Below are positions 33,112-42,873 of a DNA stretch of 64,000 nt, piece after piece (within the stretch, counting starts at the first letter, position 1; every line of letters starts with the position of its first letter). A model generated the notes under the pieces. It did no database searches, had not been told where the DNA came from, and saw only the letters and a list, made by a program, of their open reading frames with translations. Made by a program: the position numbers and the translations under genes. The DNA comes from Oryzomonas japonica (GTDB lineage Bacteria; Desulfobacterota; Desulfuromonadia; Geobacterales; Pseudopelobacteraceae), in the NCBI RefSeq assembly GCF_008802365.1, contig NZ_VZQZ01000006.1:62001-126000 (forward strand), written 5' to 3'.

Positions 33112-36100
33112 TCAGTGTTTCATCCCGCTGTACTTGAGAGTCCCCTTCCGAAGCTCCCGCTTTTTCATGAGCACGAAGATCACCGGCGTCATGATCAGCA
33201 CATGCACCGCCGAGGAGAGCATGCCGCCGATCATCGGCGCGGCAATGGGTTTCATCACGTCGGCCCCGGTGCCGGAGGACCACATGATCGGTACCAGGCC
33301 CAGGAGGGCGACGGCCACGGTCATGAGCTTGGGCCGCAGGCGGAGCACGGCACCCTCGAAGGTGGCGTCGTAGATGTCCTGTTCCGTGCATGGCCCATTG
33401 ATCAGCTTCTTGTCCAACGCTTCGTGCAGGTAGATGACCATCACCACCCCGGTCTCCACGGCAATGCCGTACAGAGCGATGAAGCCGACCCACACCGCCA
33501 CCGACATATTGTACCCCAGGGCAGACACCAGGTAGACGCCCCCAACCAGGGCGAAGGGGACCGAGAGCATGACCATGCTGGCCTCCAGGGCCGAGTGGAA
33601 GGTGAAGTAGAGCAGGATGAAGATGATAACCATCCCCATGGGTATCAGCACCTGAAGACGCGCCTTGGCCCGCACCTGATTCTCCCACTGCCCGGACCAG
33701 GCCACGTAGTAGCCGGCAGGCAGCTTGAGGTTCTTTTCCAGCACCTGTTTGGCCTCGTTGACGAACCCGCCCATGTCCCTGCCACGCACGTTGAGAAAGA
33801 CCAGCGAACGCAACAGGCCACCCTCACTGTTGATTTCCGGCGCGCCGGTGGAAACCTTGAGTTTGGTCACCATGGCCAGGGGTACCTGGGCGCCGTCGGC
33901 GCTCCCCACCAGGATCTGGCGGATGGCCGGAATGCTGTCCCGGTAGTCCCGCTCGTAGCGGATGCGGATGGGGAAGCGGTTCCTCCCCTCAACCGTGGTG
34001 GAGAGGGTCGCGCCCCCCAGGGCGGTCTCGATCACGTCCTGGACATCGGCCACGTTGACGCCGTAACGGGCGGCCGCCTCGCGGTCGATGTCGATGTCGA
34101 TGTAATTGCCGCCGGTAACCCGTTCGGCCACCACGTCGGCCGCTCCGGGAATAGGCTTGAGGATCGCCTCGGCCTGCACGGCCAGGTCTTTCAGCACGTT
34201 CAGGTCGGAGCCGAAGATCTTGACTCCCAGGTCGGTGCGCACCCCGGTGGAGAGCATGTTGATGCGGTTGATGATCGGCTGGGTCCAGCCGTTGCGCACG
34301 CCGATCTGCTGGAGTTTGCCGTCCAGTTCCGCCACGATGTCGGCCTTCTTGATGCCCGGCCGCCACTGCTCCTTGGGCTTGAGGATGATGATGCTCTCGA
34401 ACATGGAGACCGGCGCCGGGTCGGTGGAGGTTTCGGCACGGCCGACCTTGCCCAGGACGTGCTGCACCTCGGGCACGCTTTTGATGATCGTGTCCTGTAC
34501 CTGTATGAGCCGCTTGGCCTCGGTGATGGAGACGTTGGGCAGGGTAACCGGCATGTAGAGCAACGACCCCTCATCCAAAGGCGGCATGAACTCGCTCCCC
34601 AGATGCATGAACAGGGGAATGGCGATCCCCAGCGCCACCAGGTTGAGGGCGATGGTGGTCTTCTTCCACACCAGCACCCAGCGGATCACCGGTGAGTAGA
34701 GCTTGATGAAGAACGTGGAGACCGGGTTGGCGCTCTCGGGAGGCATCTTGCCCCGCATGAAGTAGTACATCAGCACCGGCACCAGGGTGATGGCGATCAT
34801 GGCCGAGCCCATCATGGAGAAGGTCTTGGTGAAGGCCAGGGGGTGGAACATCTTCCCCTCCTGTCCCTCCAGCAGGAAGACCGGCACGAAGGAGAGCACG
34901 ATGATCGCCAGGGAGAAGAAGATCGCCCTCCCCACCTGCTTGGCCGAGGCGATGACGACCTCAAGACGTTTCCCGGCCCGCTCCTCGGGGGGCATCTCCG
35001 ACAGGTGGCGGTAGCAGTTCTCCACCATGATCACCCCGGCATCCACCAGGACGCCGATGGCGATGGCGATCCCTCCCAGGGACATGATGTTGGAGGAGAC
35101 CCCCATGAGCTTCATGGTGATAAAGGCGATGAGTACCGAGATCGGCAGGGTCAGCACGATCACCAGGGCGCTCTGGAAGTGGAGCAGGAACACCAGGATG
35201 ACCAGGGAGACGACGACCGATTCCTCCAGCAGGTTATGTTTCAGGGTATCGATGGCCCGTTCGATCAGGTCGGAGCGGTCATAGGAAACCGCAATCTTCA
35301 CACCCGGCGGCAATCCCTTCTCCAGATCCTTGATCTTGACCTTGACCCGGTCGATGACATCCTTGGCGTTCTCGCCGTAGCGCATGACCACGATGCCGCC
35401 CACGGCTTCCCCTTCGCCGTTCATGTCCAGCATGCCGCGCCGGATGGCACCCCCCATCTGGACCGTGCCCAGGTTCTTGACGTAGATCGGCGTGCCGCGC
35501 ATGTCGGCGCCCACCACGATGTTCTCCAGGTCGGCCTTGGACTGGACATAGCCGCGCCCCCGGATCAGATACTCGGCGTCGGCCTGCTCGATCAGCCTCC
35601 CCCCCACGTCCTTGTTGGAGGCCTTGACCGCCTCCATCACCTTGCCCACCTTCATGTTGTAGGCGAACAGCTTGTTGGGGTCCAGGTCGATCTGGTACTC
35701 CCGCACATAGCCGCCGATGGAGGCCACCTCGGCCACCCCCTGGACGGTGTTCAGCTGGTAGCGCACGAACCAGTCCTGCAAGGTGCGCAACTGCTCCAGG
35801 TCATACCCCTTGCCCTCGATGGTGTACCAGAACACATGCCCCACGCCGGTGCCGTCCGGGCCCAGGGTCGGCACCACACCGGGGGGGAGCAGGGAGGCGG
35901 CGTAGTTGAGCCGCTCCAGGACCCGGGTACGGGCCCAGTAGATGTCGGCCTTGTCCTCGAAGATCACGTAGATCATGGAGAAGCCGAAGGCCGACGAGGC
36001 GCGCACGGCCTTGACCTGGGGCAGCCCCTGCAGGTTGACCGCCAAAGGATAGGTGACCTGGTCCTCCACCACCTGGGGCGAACGGCCGGGGTAGTCGGTG

Positions 36101-36249
36101 AACACGATCACCTGGTTGTCCGACAGGTCCGGGATGGCGTCCACCGGCGTCTTGTAGGCCGACCAGATCCCGGCGGCTACGATCAGGGCAAAGATCATCA
36201 GGACGATGACGCGGTTCCTGGCGGAGTATTCGATGATTCTCTCGATCAT
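33112..36249 (-). CDS. cusA: CusA/CzcA-family heavy-metal efflux RND pump
   Basis: 1045 residues with the RND layout: helix 1, large periplasmic loop, helices 2-7, second loop, helices 8-12. Family landmarks: MIERIIEYSARNRVIV at the start, IPDLSDNQVIVFTDYPGRSP, the proton-relay region GVLVDAGVIMVEN, and the CusA-like ESIIILKPKEQWRPG. It is closer in these phrases to the monovalent Cu/Ag pumps than to CzcA. ATG 36249 is used; an upstream extension runs into the repeat element. It acts with CusB and the TolC-like protein across both membranes. Confidence 0.93.
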   Translation of the reverse strand: MIERIIEYSARNRVIVLMIFALIVAAGIWSAYKTPVDAIPDLSDNQVIVFTDYPGRSPQVVEDQVTYPLAVNLQGLPQVKAVRASSAFGFSMIYVIFEDKADIYWARTRVLERLNYAASLLPPGVVPTLGPDGTGVGHVFWYTIEGKGYDLEQLRTLQDWFVRYQLNTVQGVAEVASIGGYVREYQIDLDPNKLFAYNMKVGKVMEAVKASNKDVGGRLIEQADAEYLIRGRGYVQSKADLENIVVGADMRGTPIYVKNLGTVQMGGAIRRGMLDMNGEGEAVGGIVVMRYGENAKDVIDRVKVKIKDLEKGLPPGVKIAVSYDRSDLIERAIDTLKHNLLEESVVVSLVILVFLLHFQSALVIVLTLPISVLIAFITMKLMGVSSNIMSLGGIAIAIGVLVDAGVIMVENCYRHLSEMPPEERAGKRLEVVIASAKQVGRAIFFSLAIIVLSFVPVFLLEGQEGKMFHPLAFTKTFSMMGSAMIAITLVPVLMYYFMRGKMPPESANPVSTFFIKLYSPVIRWVLVWKKTTIALNLVALGIAIPLFMHLGSEFMPPLDEGSLLYMPVTLPNVSITEAKRLIQVQDTIIKSVPEVQHVLGKVGRAETSTDPAPVSMFESIIILKPKEQWRPGIKKADIVAELDGKLQQIGVRNGWTQPIINRINMLSTGVRTDLGVKIFGSDLNVLKDLAVQAEAILKPIPGAADVVAERVTGGNYIDIDIDREAAARYGVNVADVQDVIETALGGATLSTTVEGRNRFPIRIRYERDYRDSIPAIRQILVGSADGAQVPLAMVTKLKVSTGAPEINSEGGLLRSLVFLNVRGRDMGGFVNEAKQVLEKNLKLPAGYYVAWSGQWENQVRAKARLQVLIPMGMVIIFILLYFTFHSALEASMVMLSVPFALVGGVYLVSALGYNMSVAVWVGFIALYGIAVETGVVMVIYLHEALDKKLINGPCTEQDIYDATFEGAVLRLRPKLMTVAVALLGLVPIMWSSGTGADVMKPIAAPMIGGMLSSAVHVLIMTPVIFVLMKKRELRKGTLKYSGMKH

Positions 36250-36264
36250 AATTAAAAGTCCAAT

Positions 36265-36403
36265 TCCGCCACAGAGACACGGAGACACAGAGGTTCACAG
36301 AGAAAAACTAAAAACTTCATTGGGTAAACCGACACCCCTCATCGTTGTTTTTTTGTCTGCCTTACTCCTGGCTTTCTCTGAGTCTCTGTGTCTCTGTGGC
36401 AGG
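36265..36403. repeat. Stop-codon-adjacent terminal-inverted-repeat element, copy 5
   Basis: 139 bp, TCCGCCACAGAGACACGGAG to CTCTGTGTCTCTGTGGCAGG (one end base changed at each side). It starts 9 bp after the cusB stop codon and ends 15 bp before the cusA start, so it may affect the cusA ribosome site. Middle: GGGTAAACCGACACC. Confidence 0.88.
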
Positions 36404-36412
36404 TTCTAATAC

Positions 36413-37816
36413 CTACATCTTCATATCATCCATCTTCAGCGAATCCTTTTTGGCTGGTGCCGGTGCCGTCGGTGCAACCGGTGCCGGTTTCTTGTCGTCC
36501 ATCTTCATGCCGGGCATGGTTTCGTGACCGCCGCCACCCTTGAGCTGGGATTCCGAGTCGATGAGGTAGGCGCCGGAGACCGCCACCTTGTCCCCGGATT
36601 TCAGGCCGGAGAGAATCTGCACCTTGTCGTCGGTGCGCTGGCCGAGTTGCACTGCACGCGGTTCGAACATGCCGGGGGAGGTCTCGACCCAGGCCACCTG
36701 GCGCTTGCCCGTATCCATCACCGCTGTGACCGGCACGACGATGGCCTTGCCCAACCCTATCTTGATCGACGCCCGCACGAACATATCGGGCTTGAGCTTC
36801 ATGCCGGGGTTGGCCATCTCCACCCGCGCCTTGACCGTCCTGGTCTTGGGGTCCAGGAAGGGGTAGATGAAGGCGATCCTGCCGCTGAAGGGCTTGCCGG
36901 GGAAGGATTGGGACTGGATCTCCACCCGCTGCCCGATCTTGATGTTGGGGAATTCGTTTTCGTACACCTCGATCTCGACCCATACCCGGGAGAGGTCGGC
37001 GATGTTGAACAGCACGTCGCCCGTGTTGACGTACTGTCCCTGCTGGACCAGCTTTTCGATGACCACCCCCGACAGGGGGGTGTAGATCGGCAGGCGGATG
37101 TTGGGCTTGCCGGCCCGTTCCAGCGCGGCGATCTGGCTCTCCTTGACCCCGAACAGCATCAGGCGCTGTTTGGCCGACTGCACCAGCCCATCACCGTTCT
37201 GGGAGATGGAGGGGATGGGCGAGTTCTTCAGCTGGTCGCGGCTTTTCACCGCCAGCAGGTATTCCTGCTGGGAGGCCAGGAGGTCGGGGGAATAGACCTC
37301 GGCCACCGGCCTGTTCCTGCCGACATAAGCACCGACCGCGTTGACGTGGAGCTTGTCGATGCGGCCGGCGATCCAAGCCGTGACCTTGGCTTGGCGTGAC
37401 TGGTCGTACTGCACGATGCCCACGGCGTTGATCTCCCGGTTCAGGTCCTCCTGCTTCACCTCCACCGTGGCCACATTGGCCATCACCCGCTGGGTCGGCG
37501 AAAGGGAGACATGGCCGAGCATGTCGGCCTGCTGCTTCTGCGCTGCGGTCTGGGTGGTGGTTGCTTGGGCGTCGTTGAGTTTCTTGATCAGCTCCATGCC
37601 GCAGATCGGGCAGGCCCCCGGTTTGTCCTTGATGATGAAGGGGTGCATGGGGCAGGTCCAGAGCGGTTTGGCGCTCATCTCCTGCTTGGCGGTACCGTCG
37701 CTTTTGGTCCAGCCGCTCACCTTGCTCAGCTTGCCGCTCTTGTAGAGCCAACTGGCGACGACGATGGCCAGGACCAGGATGGTCAGGGGGATGGTTATCT
37801 TCTTGTTTAAGGCCAT
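36413..37816 (-). CDS. cusB: CusB-type periplasmic adaptor with heavy-metal-binding domain
   Basis: 467 residues. N-terminal anchor (ITIPLTILVLAIVVASWLY), then a heavy-metal-binding HMBD motif WTCPMHP...ACPICGMEL (about residues 52-78), followed by the membrane-fusion-protein domains (barrel-sandwich QAKVTAWIAGRIDKLHV, VYSPDLLASQQEYL, GVVIEKLVQQGQYVNTGDVL). The C-terminal tail is rich in Met and Lys (PGMKMDDKKP, LKMDDMKM). It bridges CusA and the outer-membrane channel and may pass Cu(I)/Ag(I) to the pump. ATG 37816 follows GAGGAAAGG. Confidence 0.92.
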   Translation of the reverse strand: MALNKKITIPLTILVLAIVVASWLYKSGKLSKVSGWTKSDGTAKQEMSAKPLWTCPMHPFIIKDKPGACPICGMELIKKLNDAQATTTQTAAQKQQADMLGHVSLSPTQRVMANVATVEVKQEDLNREINAVGIVQYDQSRQAKVTAWIAGRIDKLHVNAVGAYVGRNRPVAEVYSPDLLASQQEYLLAVKSRDQLKNSPIPSISQNGDGLVQSAKQRLMLFGVKESQIAALERAGKPNIRLPIYTPLSGVVIEKLVQQGQYVNTGDVLFNIADLSRVWVEIEVYENEFPNIKIGQRVEIQSQSFPGKPFSGRIAFIYPFLDPKTRTVKARVEMANPGMKLKPDMFVRASIKIGLGKAIVVPVTAVMDTGKRQVAWVETSPGMFEPRAVQLGQRTDDKVQILSGLKSGDKVAVSGAYLIDSESQLKGGGGHETMPGMKMDDKKPAPVAPTAPAPAKKDSLKMDDMKM

Positions 37817-37841
37817 GTGGAGCACCTTTCCTCGTAATTTG

Positions 37842-37966
37842 CAGGTTGTTGAAAAACAGCCATCAGGCCTTCGTCCTCGAATGCCCTTTCGTGCGGCGTA
37901 GCGCTGCTACGCCTCCTCGGGGCTTGTCTCGCGGGTGCGACGATCTGACTATTTTTGAACAACCTG
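37842..37966. repeat. Second-family inverted-repeat element between tolC-like gene and cusB
   Basis: 125 bp with ends CAGGTTGTTGAAAAA / TTTTTGAACAACCTG. The core is a palindrome GGCGTAGCGCTGCTACGCC preceded by TTTCGTGC. It directly abuts the stop codon of the TolC-like gene with no gap. The core is shared, in the other orientation, with the element at 42874. Confidence 0.8.
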
Positions 37967-39274
37967 TCAGTGATGGTCGTGATTCACCGTAGTGCTGCCG
38001 TTTTCCAGGTCGGCCCCCACCGTGGCCTCCAACTGGGCCAAGCGGATCTGGTAATCGGCCAGGGAGTCGTAGTAGTCGCGCTCGTAGTTGAAGAGCGTCA
38101 GCCGGCTGTCCAGAAGTGCCAGGAAATCCACCTTGCCCACCCGGTAGGCGATGACCGCCGATTCCAGGGCCTGCTCGGCCTGGGGGATGATCCCCCCCTT
38201 GTACAGTTCGGCCAGCTTCCGGCGCCGCTCCATCTGGGAGATCAGGTCGGCGATGGCGCTGCGGATGCTGTTCTTGGCGTCGTTCAGTTCGGCCGTGGAC
38301 ATGGCCTGCTCAGAGGCCGACTCGGCCAGCATGGCGTGGCGCCGTTCCCGTTGCACCGGCAGGTTGAAGGTGATCCCCAGGCCGTACATGTCCGAGCCGT
38401 CGCTCCCCATGGCCGGTTCCCGTTGCATGTACTCGAAGGAGACGGTGAAATCGGGAAAAAATTCCTTGCGGGCCAGGGCCTGGGCGGCTTGGGTCTTGCC
38501 GATCTGGGCCTGCATCCCCTTCAGGAGCGGGCGGTTTTGCTCCGCCTGTTCCAGCAGTTCCGCGTCGCCGTGATTGAAGGGAGCGATCTGCGGGTCGGGG
38601 ATGGTGCCGACAGGGGTGTTCACCGGGCGGTAGAGCAGGCTGTTCAGCCGGATCTCCAGGCCGCGCCGCTGCTGCTCCAGGGTGATTTTCATGTCGAGCA
38701 GCTTTGATTTTTCCAGCTGGGCCTTGAAAATATCCTGCTGAACCCCCTGGCCCACCGCATAGCGGTTTTGGGCGATGGTGATGAAATCATCCAGGATGCG
38801 GGTGTTCTTGGTCAGGATCTCCAGGGATTTGTCGGTGAAATAGATCTGGTAATAGGTTTCCTTGACCCCCCGGACGATGTCCAGGATGCGCTCTTCCCGG
38901 TTCCAGTGGGAGGCCTCGGCGTCGCGCCGCGCCACGTCGCTTTTGAGGCCGCGTTTGCCGAACCAGGGGAGTTGCTGGCTGATGCCCACGACCTTCTGGG
39001 TCATGCTGTCGCGCCTGAAGTTGAGGGGATCGCTGACGACGCCGTTCTGGATCTTCAGCATCAACATGGGATCTTCCAGGCTCCCGGCCTGTTTGGCCTT
39101 GTTTTCAAGCATCCTGAGGTGCGCCCCGGAGGCCGTGACCTCGGGGTTGTTCGTCAGGGCGGTTTTTACCAGTTCAGCGAGATTTTCCGTCGGTTTGGTC
39201 TCAGCCGCGCGGCTGAAGCCTGCCGGAAGCATGGCGGTGACGAGCAGGGCAAGAAAAACGACGCGGGTTTTCAT
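37967..39274 (-). CDS. TolC/CusC-like outer-membrane efflux protein
   Basis: 435 residues with a signal peptide (VVFLALLVTAMLPAGFSRAA) and two outer-membrane efflux (OEP) repeats rich in long helices (ENLAELVKTALTNNPEV, LSIMQ-like QISQQLPWFGKRG, second repeat GLGITFNLPVQRERRHAM). It lacks the CusC lipobox. It ends in NHDHH, a possible metal-binding tail. First gene of the tolC-cusB-cusA run; ATG 39274 is about 30 bp from the predicted sigma-54 start site. Confidence 0.9.
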   Translation of the reverse strand: MKTRVVFLALLVTAMLPAGFSRAAETKPTENLAELVKTALTNNPEVTASGAHLRMLENKAKQAGSLEDPMLMLKIQNGVVSDPLNFRRDSMTQKVVGISQQLPWFGKRGLKSDVARRDAEASHWNREERILDIVRGVKETYYQIYFTDKSLEILTKNTRILDDFITIAQNRYAVGQGVQQDIFKAQLEKSKLLDMKITLEQQRRGLEIRLNSLLYRPVNTPVGTIPDPQIAPFNHGDAELLEQAEQNRPLLKGMQAQIGKTQAAQALARKEFFPDFTVSFEYMQREPAMGSDGSDMYGLGITFNLPVQRERRHAMLAESASEQAMSTAELNDAKNSIRSAIADLISQMERRRKLAELYKGGIIPQAEQALESAVIAYRVGKVDFLALLDSRLTLFNYERDYYDSLADYQIRLAQLEATVGADLENGSTTVNHDHH

Positions 39275-39315
39275 AGGGTGCCTCGGTGTTGGTTTCGTGG
39301 TCATGCATCAACCAA

Positions 39316-39331
39316 TTCAAGGGGTGTGCCA
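39316..39331 (-). promoter_or_regulatory. Predicted sigma-54 promoter for the tolC-cusBA operon
   Basis: Read on the minus strand: TGGCAC-ACCCC-TTGAA. The -24 element is perfect; the -12 has GA in place of GC. The same variant -12 occurs in the predicted promoter at 45115, which argues that it is real. It points at the TolC-like gene with an expected start near 39304. Confidence 0.6.
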
Positions 39332-39392
39332 ACGATGCAATATGGCGATTATACAGCGATTGCTTGGAATGTACAGTGAGAAGGAGGTGAAA

Positions 39393-39426
39393 GGGTGTGG
39401 AATATCCTACAGAGGGGGGAGCATAT
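39393..39426 (-). promoter_or_regulatory. Putative enhancer site for the copper-type sigma-54 regulator
   Basis: GTGTGGAATATCC (39395-39407) followed by an inverted half site GGGGGAGCATATTC (39413-39426). The first half matches the GTGTGGAATATTCC palindrome at 45225-45248 upstream of the other predicted promoter. It lies 65-95 bp upstream of the sigma-54 promoter. Confidence 0.6.
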
Positions 39427-39463
39427 TCTTCAGATAGTAAAAGGGCAAATCACAAAAGATCAA

Positions 39464-39620
39464 TCTGCCACAGAGACACGGAGACACAGAGGAAAGGCAA
39501 AAGAGAGAAAGCCAATATTTTTTAGAGTAAAACCACGGGCTGAAATTCAAAAGATTTTTGCTTTCCACCTCGTTTTGCCTTTCTCTGTGTACCTCTGCGT
39601 CTCCGCGTTTCTGTGGCAGA
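39464..39620. repeat. Stop-codon-adjacent terminal-inverted-repeat element, copy 6
   Basis: 157 bp, TCTGCCACAGAGACACGGAG to the reverse-complement right end with CTGTGGCAGA. It starts only 3 bp after the stop codon of the sigma-54 regulator gene and lies upstream of the tolC promoter region. Confidence 0.88.
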
Positions 39621-39623
39621 TGT

Positions 39624-40988
39624 TTATTTTTCCGGGGGAACGATGCCGTATTTCTCCATGCGGTAGATGAGGGTATGGCGGGGGATGCGCAGGAACCGCG
39701 CCGCGGCGGTCTGGTTCCAGTTGTTGCGCTCCAGGGCGGCCACCACCACCTCGTGCTCCAGCTGTTCCAGGGAATACCCCTCGGGGGGGAGGTTGAACAC
39801 CGCTGTCGTTCCGGGCGCAGCGCCGTTCCCGGAGCGGATCTTGTCCGGCAACTCCTCCTGGGGGATGTTGTCCCCGTTGCGCATGATCAGCAGGCGTTCC
39901 ACGGTGTTCTCCAGTTCCCGCACGTTGCCGGGCCAGCCGTAGTTCACCAGCGTATCCAGGGCCTGGCGGTCGAAGTTGACCTGGGGGCTGCCGTGCTTGG
40001 CGCAGAAGTAGCGGAGCAGGAGTGGTATGTCGTCCGGCCGCTCCCGCAGGGGGGGGAGGTGGATCGGGATGACCGACAGCCGGTAGTACAGGTCCTCCCG
40101 GAAGGTCCCCTCGGCCAGCGCTTTTTCCATATCCAGGTTGGTGGCGGCCACCAGGCGTACGTCCAGCTTGTGGGCCTTGGTCCCCCCCACCGGTTCCACG
40201 ACCCGCTCCTGCAAGGCCCTAAGCAGCTTGGGCTGCAATTCCAGCGGCAGTTCGCCCACCTCGTCCAGGAACAGGGTGCCCCCCTCGGCCAGTTGGAACC
40301 TGCCGGTCTTGTCCTTTACCGCTCCGGTGAAGGCCCCCTTGACGTGGCCGAACAGTTCGCTCTCCAGCAGGTCGCGGGGGATGGCGGCGCAGTTGATGGC
40401 CACGAAGGGGGCGTCCCTGCGTCCGCTGTGGGCGTGGATCGAGCGGGCTACCAGCTCCTTGCCGGTGCCCGATTCGCCGGTGATCAACACCGCCGCCTCG
40501 CTGTCCGCCACCTTGCGCACGACGTCGAAGACCCGCTCCATCTGGCGCGAGGCGCCCACGATGGTGCGGAAGTCGGATTGGTCGGCTAGTTGATTCTTCA
40601 GGCGTTTGTTCTCGGCGGCCATGCCGGTGAATTGCAGCGCCTTGCCCACGGTGAGCCGGAGTTCGTCCCGGTTGAAGGGTTTGGTGATGTAGTCGTAGGC
40701 CCCCAGTTTCATGGCCTCCACGGCGATATCCACGGTGCCGAAGGCGGTGATGATCATCACCAGGGTCTCGGGCGAGCGCTCCTTGACGGCCTTCAACACC
40801 TGAAGCCCGTCCATGCCGGGCATCTTCATGTCGGTGATGACCAGGGCGGGCGCTTCATCGGCGAACAGCCGCAACCCCTCCTCGCCGCTGGTTGCGGCAA
40901 CCACCTGGTAGCCCGCTTCCTGGAGGTTGTATTCCAGCACCCGCCGGAGGGAGGTGTCGTCGTCGATGATGAGGATTTTAGGTTTCAT
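39624..40988 (-). CDS. Sigma-54-dependent response regulator of the metal cluster (ZraR/AtoC-like)
   Basis: 454 residues. Receiver with Asp9-Asp11 and phospho-acceptor Asp53 (VITDMKMPGMDG), Lys in TKPFNRDEL; AAA+ with GESGTGKE, the sigma-54 contact loop GAFTGA and GTLFLDEVGELP; C-terminal Fis-type HTH NQTAAARFLRIPRHTLIYRM. It is paired with the kinase gene upstream (4-nt overlap). The likely targets are the two sigma-54 promoters at 39316 and 45115, whose upstream GTGTGGAATATYC sites match each other. Metal specificity is inferred from the CusBA neighbours. Confidence 0.93.
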   Translation of the reverse strand: MKPKILIIDDDTSLRRVLEYNLQEAGYQVVAATSGEEGLRLFADEAPALVITDMKMPGMDGLQVLKAVKERSPETLVMIITAFGTVDIAVEAMKLGAYDYITKPFNRDELRLTVGKALQFTGMAAENKRLKNQLADQSDFRTIVGASRQMERVFDVVRKVADSEAAVLITGESGTGKELVARSIHAHSGRRDAPFVAINCAAIPRDLLESELFGHVKGAFTGAVKDKTGRFQLAEGGTLFLDEVGELPLELQPKLLRALQERVVEPVGGTKAHKLDVRLVAATNLDMEKALAEGTFREDLYYRLSVIPIHLPPLRERPDDIPLLLRYFCAKHGSPQVNFDRQALDTLVNYGWPGNVRELENTVERLLIMRNGDNIPQEELPDKIRSGNGAAPGTTAVFNLPPEGYSLEQLEHEVVVAALERNNWNQTAAARFLRIPRHTLIYRMEKYGIVPPEK

Positions 40989-42091
40989 GGCGTCTCTTCG
41001 CTTTCCATGTTCGGCAACCTGACAATAACCGTCGTGCCCGTGCCAACCTCGCTCTCCACCTCCATCGTGCCGCCATGGGCCTCGATGATCTTCTTCGTGA
41101 TGGCCAGCCCCAGGCCGGTGCCGTCCGGCTTGGTGGTGAAGAACGGCTCGAAGACCCGGGCCAGGGCGCTGGCCTCTATCCCCGGTCCGCTGTCGCTGAA
41201 GCGGATCTCGTGGTGTCCGTCGGCCTGTCGGGTGGCGATGGTCACGGTGCCGTCCGCCGGTGTGGCCTGGAGGGCGTTGATGACGATATTCAGGAACGCC
41301 TGGCGCAGCTTTTCACCGTCGGCGCTCACGAAGAGGTCGCCGGTGGGCGGCTCCAAGGTGAGCTTGATCTTGCGGGCCTTGGCGTCGTTGGTGGTCAGGG
41401 TGACGATGGTCTCCAGCTCTTCCCGCAACGAGCAGCGCCCCATCTCCGTCGGTTGGGGACGGGTCATGCGCAGGAACTCCTCCACCACCCGGTTGAGCCG
41501 CTCGGTCTCCTTGATCTGAATCTCGATAAACTCGTGCTTGGGGTCGCCGGGCTGGTAGTCGTCCCGCAGGATTTCGGCCGTGCCGCGGATGGAGCCTAAG
41601 GGGTTCCTGATCTCGTGGGCCAGCACCGCCGCCATTTCCCCCAGGGTGGAGAGCCGTTCCGCCCGGCGCAACTGCTCCTCGATGGTCATGATCCGTTCCG
41701 ACTGGGTTTGCAGCTTGTTGTAGGATTCCTCCAGCCCCTGGGCGGTTTTCTGCAACTCAGAGCTGCGGGCGCGCTCGCGCTGCGCCAGGAGCCCCGTGAC
41801 GCCCCCCACCACGTTATACATGACGATTTCCAGGTACTTTTCCATCTCCAGGGTCAGGCCGCCCCCCCACTGGAAGAGGATGTGGGGGGCGTACACCACG
41901 CTGACCGTGAGGGAGCAGAGCAGGCCGCCCCGGAAGCCGAACCAGAGGGCCGCCAGGATGATCGGCAGGTAGTAGAACCGCTGAAAGATGTCATGCAGAT
42001 AGTGGAGGTGCAGCGGAGTCAGGTAGTGGAGCAGGCTGATGCCGAGGATGGAAAAGGCCAGAAGTACGGTGCGGAGGATGGTTGATTTCAT
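40985..42091 (-). CDS. Membrane sensor histidine kinase of the metal cluster
   Basis: 368 residues. Three to four closely spaced N-terminal helices (ILRTVLLAFSILGISLLHYL, YLPIILAALWFGFRGGLLCSL) without a large periplasmic domain, a coiled-coil linker, HisKA box AAVLAHEIRNPLGSIRGTA (His near 160) and HATPase motifs NIVINALQATP, DSGPGIEAS and GTGLGLAI. With so little outside the membrane it may sense the metal or the membrane state through the helices. It overlaps the regulator gene by 4 nt, a clear two-component pair. Confidence 0.9.
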   Translation of the reverse strand: MKSTILRTVLLAFSILGISLLHYLTPLHLHYLHDIFQRFYYLPIILAALWFGFRGGLLCSLTVSVVYAPHILFQWGGGLTLEMEKYLEIVMYNVVGGVTGLLAQRERARSSELQKTAQGLEESYNKLQTQSERIMTIEEQLRRAERLSTLGEMAAVLAHEIRNPLGSIRGTAEILRDDYQPGDPKHEFIEIQIKETERLNRVVEEFLRMTRPQPTEMGRCSLREELETIVTLTTNDAKARKIKLTLEPPTGDLFVSADGEKLRQAFLNIVINALQATPADGTVTIATRQADGHHEIRFSDSGPGIEASALARVFEPFFTTKPDGTGLGLAITKKIIEAHGGTMEVESEVGTGTTVIVRLPNMESEETP

Positions 42092-42156
42092 AGGTACCTA
42101 TATAGCGCAACCTCGCGGAAAGTTAAACCCAAATCAGTTTCTCTCGGGCTCGTAAG

Positions 42157-42822
42157 TTATACTACCCGTCCATCCTTCAAGGTGATGGTCCGGTCGCTGT
42201 ACCTGCCGTTGTCCGGGTTGTGGGTGACCATCACGATGGTCTGGCCGGCGGCGTTCAGTTCCCGGAACAGGGCCATGACCTCGTCGCTGGTGCGGGAATC
42301 CAGGTTGCCGGTCGGTTCGTCGGCCAGGAGGATGTGGGGCGTGTTGACGATGGCCCGGGCGATGGCGACCCGTTCCTGCTCGCCCCCCGAGAGTTGGTTG
42401 GGGAGCCGCCCGGCCTTGGCCCCCAGGCCGACCCGTCCCAGGGCCTGGCGGGCGGCGGCCTGTTTCTGGGCGTTCTTCACCTTGACGATGGCCAGGGGGA
42501 GCATGACGTTTTCCAGCGCCGTCAGATAGGGGATCAGGTGGAAGGACTGGAAGACGAACCCCAGATTCTGGGCCCGGAAATCGGCCAGCTTTTCGCCGGG
42601 GAGCCGGTAGAGCCTGACCCCGGCCATCTCCACCTCGCCCGATGTGGGGTGGTTCATACCCCCCAGCACCGAGAGGAGGGTGCTCTTGCCGGAGCCGGAC
42701 TGCCCCATGACGGTGATAAATTCCCCGGCCTCGATAACGATGTCCACGCCGCGCAGGGCCTCGACCGTCTCGCCGCCGCTGGTGTAGTGCTTGGTCAGAT
42801 TATTGATTTCAATGAGTGGCAT
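42157..42822 (-). CDS. LolD/MacB-type ABC transporter ATPase
   Basis: 221 residues. Walker A GQSGSGKST, ABC signature LSGGEQERVAIARA, Walker B ILLADEPTGNLD, H-loop VTHNPDN. The family works with FtsX-like permeases such as the one encoded just upstream. Between the two genes is an inverted-repeat element, so they are still probably one transcript. It lies directly before the kinase gene, 66 bp away. Confidence 0.92.
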   Translation of the reverse strand: MPLIEINNLTKHYTSGGETVEALRGVDIVIEAGEFITVMGQSGSGKSTLLSVLGGMNHPTSGEVEMAGVRLYRLPGEKLADFRAQNLGFVFQSFHLIPYLTALENVMLPLAIVKVKNAQKQAAARQALGRVGLGAKAGRLPNQLSGGEQERVAIARAIVNTPHILLADEPTGNLDSRTSDEVMALFRELNAAGQTIVMVTHNPDNGRYSDRTITLKDGRVV

Positions 42823-42873
42823 TATTTGGACTCTCTTGAAAAACGGGTTTTTGTTTATGGCAGACCACCATAA